A DNA stretch of 64,000 nucleotides from Lunularia cruciata (taxonomy: Eukaryota; Streptophyta; Marchantiopsida; Lunulariales; Lunulariaceae). The stretch covers positions 66,865,965 through 66,929,964 of the forward strand of contig OX419758.1 in assembly GCA_948567375.1 (NCBI GenBank), given 5' to 3'. Numbering within the stretch: the stretch's first letter is position 1; each line of letters starts with the position of its first letter. Below the pieces are notes generated by a model. It made no database searches and had not been told where the DNA came from. It saw only the letters and a list, made by a program, of their open reading frames with translations. The position numbers and the translations under genes were made by a program. This document shows positions 31,599 to 42,093 of this stretch, one piece after another.

Positions 31599-32857
31599 GG
31601 ATCATATAGAGAGAGAGGATTTGTATATGTTGTTTGTGATGGCAGAGGGAGGTAAACTTGATAGGATGGCTACATATGATGAGCTTGAGGTGGGAAGAGA
31701 GTTGTTGATTCAAGGTTATAGGGTTTAGTTAGATTCTTACCATAGATAGCATACTCTCTCCATGGGTGAGTTGGAGAGTACTTAGGTTGAGTATAAGAGA
31801 ACTTGGAGTTTATTAACCAAGGTAAGGATAGCTTTAGAGGAGGCTTATAAGGATGCAAGGATTATATTGGCACTACCCTTTGAGGTTAACCCTAAGAGAC
31901 TTTGCCCTGCATGAGGAGACTCAAAATAACTATTTTGATATAATTAGGTATACATACTTGAGAGTATCACTCATGGATCTCACACTAGTTTGTTAGAGAT
32001 GCATTTGGAGAGGATGCAGATAGACATTCATTTGCAAGGTGGCCTAGAGGAGAGCCTAGTATAATAATACCTAACATGGACATTGTTGCTTGGAGACCTT
32101 ACCATTAAGATGATCTTGCATCTCCACCTTGTTTCAACCATACTCCCAAGAAATTGAGTGGCTAGAGGGAGATACTCACCTATGAGCTTACTAGAATTTT
32201 GATGTTGAGATCAAGGATGAGTGAGACTAGAGAGTTTTTTCCTTGAGTTTTTAGTCTTGAATATTGGGTATTTGGTAGATATCATGTGGGATAGTATTTG
32301 TCTCTCTAACCATTGGTCCTTGTTCATGGAGTAGGGAGGATGGACCCCTTATAGGTCAACAAATAATTTCAGATATATACCTCATCCTTGAGTCAAGGAG
32401 TTCATGGAGTTTTTTGTTACACATCTTGAGATTATCATTTGAACTAATAGCATAAGATAGGTCTTAGAGTGTTTGTTGGAGGACATGTGAGGCCATGGTC
32501 TCTTAGTTGAGGGTGTACACATTGGTATATGTCTCATGGGAGTGTTAAATGAAATCAATGGGTATAGGGACTGATGTTGTGTAGTTCAATTTCCAACTTC
32601 CAAAAGACCAGTATCCTTGCTGAAAAGACCCAGGTCTATTTAGTTATAACTCCTAATTGAGTTTGACTATTGTTCAAAATCCAAACCAACCATTCAAAAA
32701 AGCACTAGAATTCCCATACTTCATAGATTTATTATATTTGAGATAAAGTCAAAGAATTTAAAAAGTATGGTGCTTGTTACTTCTATACAAGAGCTATCAT
32801 CCACTTCCATAGATCCTAACCATCTTTAATTCTTTTGCATATACTCATTCTCTTCCT
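31158..32857 (+). repeat. R repeat, left copy, with a decayed reading frame
   Basis: From about 31430 to 32857 this matches 62480-64000 in inverse orientation, including the GA/CT microsatellite and several protein-like stretches. The plus strand reads MLGRESLEKVRSMREKEL at 31158, then VIEREQELILRYVEDKEQV, then after the GA run MAEGGKLDRMATYDELEVG and VRIALEEAYKDARIILALP, all with intervening stops or frame shifts. It looks like one old charged, coiled protein of unknown family, perhaps a gag-like or transposon protein. No termini are clear. Confidence 0.5.
31563..31593 (+). repeat. (GA)n microsatellite
   Basis: About 15 GA units inside the R repeat. The inverted copy has a much longer CT tract at 63742-63838. 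Confidence 0.95.
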
Positions 32858-33234
32858 TCAATCTCCTTTCACTTTCATGCCCATTTTCTTAATCCATAGT
32901 CTTTTATCCAAGAATTCTGCTCACCATAATTAGAACCCCCTCCATTGTAAATCCCATAATACTCCAATGTTGTGTATAATTCTTCCTCTAGTTGAAATGC
33001 TTCAAAATGATCCCACTGTTTGAATCATGCTTTCCAAAGAAAAATTCAAGAACCAACAACAACAATTGAGTGCAAGCCATGCAAATCTTTCAATAAGGAG
33101 CCCCAAGAACTGCCAAGTGACATCCTAAAAGGCATGTAGATACCAAGTAACAAGCAAAGGGAAAACCCAAGTATTAGAAACAAAGACCATGAGAAACAAG
33201 TCCAAGAAGACAAGGACATTCAAATGGTGATAAA
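32858..33234. other. No gene seen
   Basis: AT-rich spacer between the R repeat and the tandem array. No motif, LTR end or open frame of note. Confidence 0.4.
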
Positions 33235-34540
33235 TTATTTTTCATAGCTTTATTTATTGCAATTTTGGTGTTTATGCAAAGGCTTTGAAAAGCCACTTCT
33301 AATAAGCTATCACAATCCCCAATTGGACAAATATCCATGGAAAATCAACCCTGATATGAATCATAGGATACCATGTCTTAGGCCTATGGGATTCCTTGTG
33401 AGATCCACTTCAAGAGTCTTTATATGGAAACCAACTCTAAGAAGACCAAAACCTTCAGCTAGCTATTACTTTTTTTTATAGATCTCTATTTTCCATAATT
33501 TGGTTTTTATAGATAGCCTTGGGAAGAGGCTGTTAACAAGATGTTAACATCCACATTTAAATCCTTTAGGATTTAAGTGCATATGCCTTGGACTACAAAA
33601 GATCCACTAGAGGACTTCTTCTATGAGAACCAAATTTTGGAAGACCAAAATGTTTAGCAAGCTATAAGTTCTTTTGTAGACTTTTGTTTGATACAAATTC
33701 TTTTTTTATGGATAGTCCTTGAGAAAATGCTTCTAACAAGATGAAGCCCATCACATTTGGACAACAAACTATGGAGAAATAAACCTTGACTTGAATTGTG
33801 AGATGCTCTACCTTGAATCTACCAGAATTGGCTGTGAGATGCCTTGTAAGGTCTCATATGGGACTCCTTCTATGAGAACTAGTTTTGGGAAGACCAGAAC
33901 CTTCAATTTGATGTAACTATTTGTACAAAGCTTTACTTGCTAAAATGTTGGTGTGTGTGGATAGCCCTTGAGAAGGTTATTCTAATGAAATGAAGCACAT
34001 TCTATTTGTACTACAAACCATAGAAAAATAAATCCCAACATACACCATGGAATGCCCTATCTTGAACTTACAAAATTTAGTTGCGGGATGTCTTGTAAGT
34101 TCCCTTTATGGACTCCATTTAAAGAAACCAGTTTGGGGAAGACCAAAACCTTCAACTTGCTGTAACTTCTTTTGTAGATTTTTGTTGGCCACAATTTTGT
34201 TTTCTATGGATAACCCTTGAGAAGACACTTCTAACAACATGAAGCACACCCTATTTAGATGACAAACATGGAGAGATCTATCTTAACAAGAATTGTGGGA
34301 TGTCTTACCTTGGACATGTAGGATTTGGCTATATAATGCCTTATAAGATCCCCCTCTGGGACTTCTTCTACTAGAACCTATACAAGGAAGACCAAAACCT
34401 TCAATTGGTTGTAACTTCTTTTACATGCCTCTATTTGTCACAATTTTGGTATTTATAGATAGCTCTTGAGAAGATGTTTATAACAAGATGAAGCACACTC
34501 CATTTGGACTACAAACCATGAAGAAATCAACACCATTGGG
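33235..34540. repeat. Tandem array, 249-bp period
   Basis: The marker GAAGACC recurs at 33441, 33640, 33889, 34138 and 34387, that is, spacings of 199, 249, 249 and 249 bp. Each unit also has a CTTGAGAAG block, AACAAGATGAAGC and CAAACCATGGAGAAAT in the same order. The first unit carries a 50-bp deletion, and the ends are partial. About five diverged units in all. Confidence 0.8.
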
Positions 34541-34684
34541 AATTACCTCTACCATTGAGCCCATTTTACCATCTATTTGTTGGTTTTCTTGAATATAGGT
34601 AACTACAAAGTTGGTTGCTTGCTTCGCTTATAATCACAAACATTTCATCCTTGTTAAAAAAATAATTGGGAAATAACCCTCCAA

Positions 34685-34755
34685 GCAAAAAAAGGGACTT
34701 GAACCCTCAATGTTAGCCTTGGCAAGGCTATACTCTCCTATTAAGCTATTTCTGC
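34685..34755 (-). pseudogene. Mitochondrial-type tRNA-Gly(GCC) relic
   Basis: Minus strand, 71 nt. The acceptor stem GCAGAAA pairs with TTTTTGC (one G-T). The A-box-like TAGCTTAATAGG is followed by an anticodon stem TAGCC/GGCTA around the loop TTGCCAA (anticodon GCC), and GGTTCAAGTCCC fits the T arm and B box. The body resembles the plant mitochondrial trnG-GCC rather than the nuclear tRNA-Gly. The T stem is weakened and the 3' stem is all T, so it is likely a nuclear copy of mitochondrial DNA and not a working gene. No longer mitochondrial flank is evident. Confidence 0.7.
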
Positions 34756-34991
34756 CATAAATTGAGATAACACTTCCTTGGTAAGGCTATCCTATATTTC
34801 AATGGATCTTGGAGCCACATGTTTGAGAATTGATATTAGCAGTGGTCCCATAAGGAAGGGCCTTCCTCCCTTTTGCCTACTCCATAAGGACCAGTTTCTG
34901 GAAGTTTGAATAGCATTCTTGTAGTTTGATGAACACCACTAGTGCATAATCCAACAACTATCCATATAACATGCTTTGATGTGTAATGTCC

Positions 34992-35683
34992 TATGAGCCG
35001 GCCTGTCTCTCACTCAAGATGAACCTCTAATGGCTATTATGGTAGCACACCATGGACTTAGAAGGCAAGGAACCCCAACTCCATCATACTCCTCCAAGGC
35101 TAACACTCCAAGACTCAAGACATTGCTCACTAGAGAACTCAATGAGAGAGAGATAGTTGCAAATGAAAGGATGATGAGTACCTCCTCATCCCTTGTTTAT
35201 ATACTTGTGCAATAGTTACGCACCAAAGTTACTAATTACTGGAGTAACTCAAGTTACTAGGCTAAAAGTCAAGTAAAGTCAAAAAATATCAAGGAATATC
35301 CATTCACATGGGCATATTCCCCTAAGCATGTGGTCTTATCTTGACCCAACCACCAAGTCAAGGATTCCTTCACATGGGCTATCCTTGGGCTAAAGAAGAA
35401 TCCAAAACAAAAAGGCTTGCGGGCCCAAGAGTTCTCAACTCTTTCCTCAAAGCCAAAACACCTAGGAATAATACAAGTCAACACACTAAAATCCAAAATA
35501 GTGGTGCTCATCTTTTCTACTTCCTCTAAAGTAAGGTCCCCTCTATCTTAGCATTGACTAACTTTAGCTAATCATGACTAATGTAGAATCATCCTTTATC
35601 TCTATACAACTGATATCTCTCAAGTACTTGTAATACCAAGCTAAATATCACAATACCACACACATGCATAAATGGGTCTTACA
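34992..35683 (-). repeat. 3' LTR of A4 (LTR-A)
   Basis: 692 bp; minus strand TGTAAGACCC to GGCTCATA. Preceded by the polypurine tract CCGGGGGTAAA at 35684-35694. Confidence 0.9.
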
Positions 35684-35699
35684 TTTACCCCCGGACTTA

Positions 35700-36583
35700 G
35701 TTTTTACTTTGTACTCAAAGTGAAGGTCTCTCTACCTTCTATGATACATCTTCAACTTATCATGGTTAATCCTATCAAAGTGTCTTCTTCCCAACTCCTT
35801 GAGATCATAGGTGTAATTGCCCCACACCTTCCCCACTATGAAAGTTCCAAAGTACTTAGGCAAAAACTTCTTTTGCACTCTCTTGAATCGAACAAAATCG
35901 AACAACATTACCCAATCACCTTCTTTGAAAGTCTCCACCTTCTTCTTGCCTTGCCGTTTGTCATAGCTCTCCTTTTGCTTCCTTTGGGCTTGCTCCACTC
36001 AAACCATAGCAACTGCTCTTGCCTCTTCCAACTCCATGAGTTGATCCTTCCTTGACTTCTCTTCATCACCCCCTTGTGCTTTCTTCAATCTCCTATGAAT
36101 GCTTTGGAAGGTAGGAAGATCAAAGTGAATAGGTAAGGTAGACTCAATACCATTTACCAATTGAAATGGAGAATATTCGGTGGAAGTCTTCATGGTTTTC
36201 CTATACTCCCACAAAAGTGCATGAATCCTCTTGTCCCAATGATGTTTAGCCCCCTTCATTTCTGCATCTTTGGCCAACATCATGCACAAGGTCTGATTGG
36301 TTCTCTCTGCCAAGCCATTGGAATTTGGCTTATAGGATGTAGTTACTCTATGTGTGATAGAGAAATGTCGTAGCATGGCTGTAGTGATGCTTCCTGTAAA
36401 CTCTCCTCCTCTATCAGAAACCAACTCCAAAGGGCACCCAAACCTAGTGATAATGCATTCATAAAGAAATCTCCCAACTTCATCTTCATTCTTGTCCCTC
36501 AATGGTCTAGCCTCAACCCACTTAGTAAGGTAATCAGTAACTACCACAATGTACCAATTGTTCCTTGGGGTTCTAGTGCGAGG
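35700..36583 (-). pseudogene. Integrase core to C-terminus of A4
   Basis: Reads TPRNNWYIVVVTDYLTKWVEARPL, the second Asp in LVSDRGGEF, Glu in NGLAERTNQTL, then STEYSPFQLVNGIESTLP, a stop near 36000, and a basic tail with EGDWVMLFDFVRFKRV and FGTFIV (GPF/Y-like). It has no chromodomain and ends at the polypurine tract. The first part of the core, with the first Asp, is at 17325 on the other strand. Confidence 0.88.
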
Positions 36584-37401
36584 TGTCGTGCGTATATACA
36601 TCGCTACACAACATACATCGTTGTCAACATCATACACTATAGAAGCACAACTCACACATAAGCCATACATAGACTCTAAAGTGCCACAATCGCCCCCCTA
36701 GTTGGCAGTTAGGCCCTGTCGTGCGTGTATACATCACTACACAATATAGATCGCTGTCAACATCAAACACTATAGAAACACAACTCACACATTAGTCATA
36801 CATAGACTCTAAAGTGCCACAATAATCAGATTGCTTAACACTCTCAACTCAACTCAACTCAGATCAATACTTGATCTGTCACTCTATAAACTACCAACAA
36901 CTAGGCACTGATTACAATCAAGCCACACCCACTCAAGCATAGAGAATCCAAGTGATGCTCCCCGGCCTCTGTCCATCATAGCCAGGAACTCAAAGGCTCA
37001 ACATTTTTTGAAGTGAGCTCTCTAGAGCTCACTTCAAAACTATACCCCCTGGACTTGAGGTAACACTGAAACCCTAACGGTCTCGCTGACGGCACACTTG
37101 ACGGTGCAAATGGTGCAAAGTGACGGTGGGCCCCACCGTGAAGTCAGTACCCCGAACACCAAATCTGACCGTCGGAAAGTAGTCTCTTAGATACTGCTGC
37201 TCTAACTACTATCACTGGAACTCCAGTGTCCAAGCATCTAGGTGTGGAACTACAAATGGCGTGATAGCTATCATGCGTATATACATTGCTACACAACATA
37301 CATCGCTGTCAACATCATACACTATAGAAACACAACTCACACATAAGTCATACATAGACTCTAAAGTGCCACAATCGCCCCCCAAGCTGGCGGTTAGGTC
37401 C
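36584..37401 (-). repeat. Compound family B LTR array
   Basis: Read on the minus strand: a 28-bp block P1 (37374-37401, with GGGGGGCGAT), 105-bp module X1 (37269-37373), GC, a full LTR-B (36717-37266, ending in X2), a second 28-bp block P2 (36689-36716, again with GGGGGGCGAT), and module X3 (36584-36688). Each X starts TGTGGCAC and ends GCACGACA or a variant. P looks like a polypurine tract, so P-X resembles a genuine internal/LTR junction, yet elsewhere the LTR unit is 540 bp and starts TGTC. The origin of this arrangement is not settled by the sequence. Confidence 0.7.
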
Positions 37402-37542
37402 CTCTAACTCCAGATAGCCATCTACTCTAAGTATATGGTATACCCTCTAATGGGCAAAGATCAGGAGGCCGGGTGCTATGGGGCCCCATTGTTAGTCGCC
37501 TGTCTGCAATCTATACCATGTAAAGAATGAACTAGCTATAGG

Positions 37543-38830
37543 TCAAGTACATCTAGGACATAACCACTGTCCCTGAGGAACCACCGTGAGGGGAGGAGTC
37601 ATACATGTCATATGCCATCCTCTCGAACAGCTATCACACACTAACATAGTAGTAGCTCCACCAGAAGAGCCACATAACATACACCTCAAGCCTGCATGTA
37701 CAAGTGCCAAGCTTGGGTCCATAGTACCATCAATGTTTGGGAGGTGGCATGGTGCACAATTGCGCACATTATCCTTCCAAACAACACCATCATGTCCTTC
37801 TAACACAAGGACTCCAGATGGCAAAACCTCACACACTCTCAAGATAGTGCGGCTTGTAGAAACATCAAGTGTCATCGGTGCTATCTGCTGTAGATATACA
37901 TAGTTGCCTGGATGAAATTGAGGGATCGAGGGTCTATAACCTCCTCCTTGAATGGTAGCATAGCATAAAGTATCTCTATGCTGAGCAATCGCCAAGTTCT
38001 CAAAGGCCATCGGCATCACTCTCCGAAAGATCTCTATCCGCTGAGAACATGCGCTCATCCATACATCAAGGTCATCCAAGTCCAAAACTACAGTAGCATC
38101 TTGACGAATGGCTGTAGGTAAATTTGGATCTCATCCATAGAGTAGAAAGTATGGAGAGAAGGATGCTAAGGAGGCGTGCCGGCTGAACTGATAGCCCATG
38201 GCCAACCAAGGTAACTGGAGATCCCAATCTCCCAAGTGGCCTCTCTGTAGACCATACTTTCGCAATCCTCTCTTCACCGTCTGAACCACTCTCTCTGCTA
38301 AGCCATCTGCCTCAAGGTGATCTCGGGATGTAGTACAATGATCAATCAAAGCCTTGTCACACAAGACCTGAAACTCCCCCAAGAACTTTGTACCCTGATC
38401 AGTCAAAACCTCAGTTGGTGCACCAAAATGACTAAGAACTCGATCCAGGAACAAGTAAGTTGTCCCTTCACTAGACTTGTTAGGAAGTGCCACCAACTCA
38501 ATCCACTTGGAGAAGTGCTCCACCATCACCAAAACGTACCAATGATGTGTCACAGTCAGCGGTAAAGATCCAACAAAGTCCAAACTCCAATGGTAACCCA
38601 ATCCCATGATATGTAATGGGTGTAACTGTGGCGTAGGAGCATTGAATGATGCTCTAACTCGGTCACAAACCACACATCTGGCAATAAACTACTATACCTC
38701 GGTCTGCATACCGTGCCACCAATAATGACTCTGGAGTAAGCTATACATACGCTTTACTCCAAAATGTCCTAACTCCTCATGAGCATGTCGGACCAACTGT
38801 GGTCTCTTTGATGGAAGTGGTACTACTTGC
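37543..38830 (-). pseudogene. Integrase fused to a C-terminal PHD finger
   Basis: Zinc motif: HAHEELGH near 38790 and CVVCDRV near 38670, with stops between. The core runs from 38673: first Asp in SLDFVGSLP, second in LTDQGTKFLG, Glu in ADGLAERVVQTVKRGL, and YQFSRHASLASFSPYFLLYG. One in-frame TGA (38133-38131) follows, and the same frame continues to 37543. After a linker it has a C4HC3 PHD finger at 37683-37546: Cys-x2-Cys-x11-Cys-x2-Cys-x4-His-x2-Cys-x14-Cys-x2-Cys, with the conserved Trp two residues before the seventh Cys, and it stops one residue after the last Cys. PHD fingers read histone H3 tails. In this position it takes the place of the chromodomain and may target integration. Confidence 0.9.
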
Positions 38831-39038
38831 ACTCTACCATACTCCCATACACACAAAAGGTGCTACCCTCCAATCTGAACCATCTGGCTCGCTGAAGAAC
38901 ACGTTCTCTCTCCTTGGTCCCAAGTGTGCCACCCACAACACCAGTGCAAAGATAGTCCATCACTAAGACATCATCATGAATGTCTCGCTGAACTGTACCA
39001 ATATCTTCACTCTCTGGATCTGTGACCACAATAACTCC

Positions 39039-40547
39039 TCATGTATGCGCTGAGAGAGATACCACCAAAGCCTCTGCAAATATACACAAAAAGGCCGATG
39101 CATGCCAACTTGGCACCATCTCCTCATCTGTCTCACCATGCCAACGTGCTCCGGTCTGATCCTGCTGGCTGGGACATGGGTTTCTACTCAACCCATCTGC
39201 ATCACGGTTCACCACTCCAGGTCTGTGAACAACCGTGAAATCATACTTTTGTAAAATCAGAGCCCATTGTGCAAGCTTCCCTGAAAGCTTGTCGGACTCC
39301 ATCAACCACTTCAGCGGCTGATGATCAGTGATGAGAGTGAAGGGGTTACCAAATAGGTAACATTTGAAATGTGCTATTGCCCAAACTGCTGCCAAGCACT
39401 CTCCCTCATATGAACTATACTTCGCCTCCACTGAATTATTGGAGCGACTAGCATAGGCCACCACAAACTCCTTCTCTTCATCATCATGTTGGGTGAGCAC
39501 CGCTCCAAGCCCTTACATACTCCAATCAGTGTGAACCTGAAATGGTCGTCCCCTGATTGGTCTCCTCAAAATAGGAGCAGATGTCAACCTCTCCTTGAGC
39601 TCTACAAAAGCTCTCTCCTACTCATCTCCCCAACACCACTCCTGTGTAAGCTTGGTCAGCTTCGTCAAGGCCTTGGCAATGGCACTAAATCCTCTAACAT
39701 AGCGACGATAGAAGTTTGCCAACCCAAGGAATGCTCGCACTCTGCTCACATCCGTAGGCCAAGGAATACGTGCAATAGCTTCCACCTTGGTCTACTGAAC
39801 ACCAAGTCCTCCGGGGTAGATAGTGTGACCCAAATACTCAACTTATTCGTGGAAGAACCTACACTTCTCAGGATGTAGTTTGAGTCCATGAGATCTCAAC
39901 CTTTCAAACACCTCCAACAACTAACTCTCATGCTCCTCCACAATAGTGCTATAAACCAAAATGTCATCAATATAGCACCGAGCAAAATCCAATCCAGCTA
40001 GGATCCTATCCATGACCCTCTGGAACTCAGCAAGAGCGTTCTTTAACCCAAATGGTAAGAACCTCCACTGATATAACACATCCTTGCCGTGAGGATCAAT
40101 AGCCCAAAATGTTGTCTTGGACTTATCCTCCTCCCTAATCAGCAATTGATGATATCCCGCTTGAAGATCCAAAGTATTGAAGACCTTTGCATGCCCAATC
40201 GCATCAAAAATCTCCTCCGGTGTAGGCATGGCATACCAATCAGCCCTGGTCTGTCGGTTGATAGGACGGTAATCTCCACATGTCCGCCTATCTGTATAGT
40301 TGCCATGCGTATCCTTCTTGGCTGACATCACTGTTGCTGATGCATACTCTCCATGTGAAATCTCCACCAAACTAGCCTCAAAAAGGTCACTACTCCGGCT
40401 CTGAATCAATGTCCTCTCCATATAACTATATCGATAAGGACATCGGAAAATTGGTGTGTCACTAGTCAGCTCAATCCGTATACCAAGTCCCTTCAGAGCA
40501 CCCAAATCCTTCATACTGAAGGCAAAACAACTCATGTGACTCCTCAA
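39039..40547 (-). pseudogene. Reverse transcriptase and RNase H of the PHD element
   Basis: From 40547: TCGDYRPINRQT, NTLDLQAGYHQL, FLPFGLKNALAEFQRVM, and the catalytic box CYIDDILVYS at about 39960-39990. Stops follow at about 39921, 39840 and 39800, with FLGLANFYRRYVRGF between them. RNase H: VHTDWSM with the first Asp, then VAYASRSNNSVEAKYSSYEGECLAAVW with the Glu, LITDHQPLKWLM, and RDADGLSRNP. The linker continues to 38823 towards integrase. Several of the stops are TAG or TAA at likely Gln positions. Confidence 0.87.
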
Positions 40548-41388
40548 GAACCTCCAAACCCTCCGTCTTTCCTCTCCAGTAAGCTTGGGTCCAAGATCTG
40601 GCTCCCAAGTATCCTCTGTAACTATAGTGGGAGTGGAAGACGTACTGACAGGCTGCTACACTGGGCCCTTGGGAGCAATAGTGTCATGCTTCTGACCACT
40701 AGAGGTCCCCACCTCTATGTGAAAAACTCCCTCCACTCTGGCTGCAATCTCCACACGTCCTCTAGCTGCATCCTATGTGGACCAAGGGTGTAATCCAAGT
40801 AGCCCACCTGGATGGACTCCAAGTAGATCACTCTCCCTAGTAGCTACTGGATGTGTCCCAAGAATACCATGTCCACTTGGTCCATCGCCCCCAGCATGTG
40901 CCTGAATCGTCTCGATAGGCACAGGGCTCACAAGTGTCCGAGTGGTGATGCCTATCAAGCGCATCCTACGCTGCTCTGCCAAGCCAAGGCTCACAATCCA
41001 GGTCAAACAGTTCAGGTCCATAGCCTGACCTAACACCTGACGCCTGGATGCCTTTGACACTATTGGAATAGCGGTAATACCGGTGCAAAAACCTATCGCC
41101 CGCTCTCTCTCATCAGCGTTGGGCTCCACCAACTGCTATAACTGTGAGTCCCAACAAGTCCAGGTCCTCTCTCTCAAAAAGCATGAGAGCCTTGGAAACT
41201 CATGAGTGTGGGAAATGCGGCTCTAGGCTGTCCAACTAGGTTCACCATTGCCATAGGTGACCTATCAGCCACTACCACTGTCTGAGACTGATGCCCAACA
41301 TCCAAGATATCCTCAACAACAATGTGGTCAAGTCGCTGAATCCCATCATAAGCACGCTGTAGAACCTCTCTGGGTAAGAGGTTCGTCC
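40548..41388 (-). pseudogene. Region upstream of RT in the PHD element, function not recognised
   Basis: The minus strand reads REVLQRAYDGIQRLDHIVVED at 41370, then MVEPNADERERAIGF and IPIVSKASRRQVLGQAMDLN (41132-40773). The last may be part of a protease domain, but I find no D-S/T-G motif. The gag and PBS are absent. The segment ends abruptly at the A3 LTR. Confidence 0.4.
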
Positions 41389-42080
41389 TGTGAGCCGGCC
41401 TGTCTCTCACTCAGGATGAACCTCTGATGGCTATTATGGTAGCGCACCATGGACTAAGAAGGCAAGGAACCCCAACTCCATCACACTCCTCCAAGGCTAA
41501 CACTCCAAGACTCAAGACATTGCTCACTAGCGAACTCAATGAGAGAGAGATAGTTGCAAATGAAAGGATGATGAGTACCTCCTCACCCCTTGTTTATATA
41601 CTTGTGAAATAGTTACGTACCAAAGTTACTAATTACCGTAATAACTCAAGTTACTAGACTAAAAGTCAAGTAAAGTCAAAAAGTAGAAAGGAATATCCAT
41701 TCACATGGGCATATTCCCCTAAGCATGTGGTTTTATCTTGACCCAACCACTAAGTCAAGGATTCCTTCACATGGACTATCCTTGGACTAAAGAAGAATCC
41801 AAAACAAAAAGGCTTGCAGGCCCAAGAGTTCTCAACTCTTTCCTCAAAGCCAAACACCTAGGAATAATACCAAGTCAACACACTAAAGTCCAAAATAGTG
41901 GTGCTCATCTTTTCTACTTCCTCTAAAGTAAGGTCCCCTCTATCTTAGCTATGACTAACTTTAGCTAACCATGACTAATATAGCACCATCCTTTATCTCT
42001 ATATAAAAAATATCTCTCAAGTACTTGTAATACCAAGTTAAATATCACAATACCACACACATGCACATATGGGTGTTACA
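41389..42080 (-). repeat. 3' LTR of A3
   Basis: 692 bp; shares with 48528-49219 variants absent from other LTR-A copies (ATTACCGTA, AAAGTAGAAAGG), so the two are a true pair. Confidence 0.95.
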
Positions 42081-42093
42081 TTTACCCCCGGAC
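42081..42093 (-). other. Polypurine tract of A3
   Basis: Minus strand GTCCGGGGGTAAA directly before the 3' LTR start TGTAACACCC. It overlaps the integrase stop. Confidence 0.85.

Larger units (their letters stand above)
34992..36583 (-). mobile_element. Element A4, 3' part (integrase and LTR), probable missing half of A1
   Basis: Minus-strand family A sequence from the integrase core to the LTR end. Its 5' edge at 36583 begins CCTCGCACTAGAACCCC, the sequence that directly follows the A1 end (GTCCT at 17325) in uninterrupted copies. The LTR shares variants with the A1 LTR only. GGAC follows the LTR end (34991-34988, minus strand), as GGAC precedes the A1 LTR. Confidence 0.85.
36584..41388 (-). 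mobile_element. Gypsy element with PHD-finger integrase (family B), lacking its 5' end
   Basis: Minus strand: unidentified coding-like region, RT, RNase H, integrase, PHD finger, then polypurine-like block and B LTRs. The 5' LTR, PBS and gag are not here; the likely 5' LTR is at 17326-17872. It is cut at 41388 exactly where the A3 LTR ends. Its RT and RNase H differ clearly from those of families A, C and the chromoviruses. Nonsense codons interrupt pol at several places. Confidence 0.85.

Noticed and set aside
33235-34540. CRISPR-like array
   Set aside because: Units are 249 bp, diverged, without short identical repeats and unique spacers, and the DNA is from a plant nucleus.
34685-34755. 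Functional nuclear tRNA-Gly gene
   Set aside because: The sequence resembles the mitochondrial and not the nuclear tRNA, the T stem is weak, and no T-run terminator follows at the right spacing.
36584-37373. TRIM element (two short X terminal repeats around Y)
   Set aside because: The copies at 17326-17872 and 25956-26491 lack a leading X, and the latter has a near target duplication around Y-X, so the unit is an LTR, not a TRIM. Kept as an open structural question.
37546-37683. PHD finger as an exon of a host gene
   Set aside because: It is in the same frame as the integrase core, at the normal place of a C-terminal targeting domain, and is followed by a polypurine-like block and LTRs.
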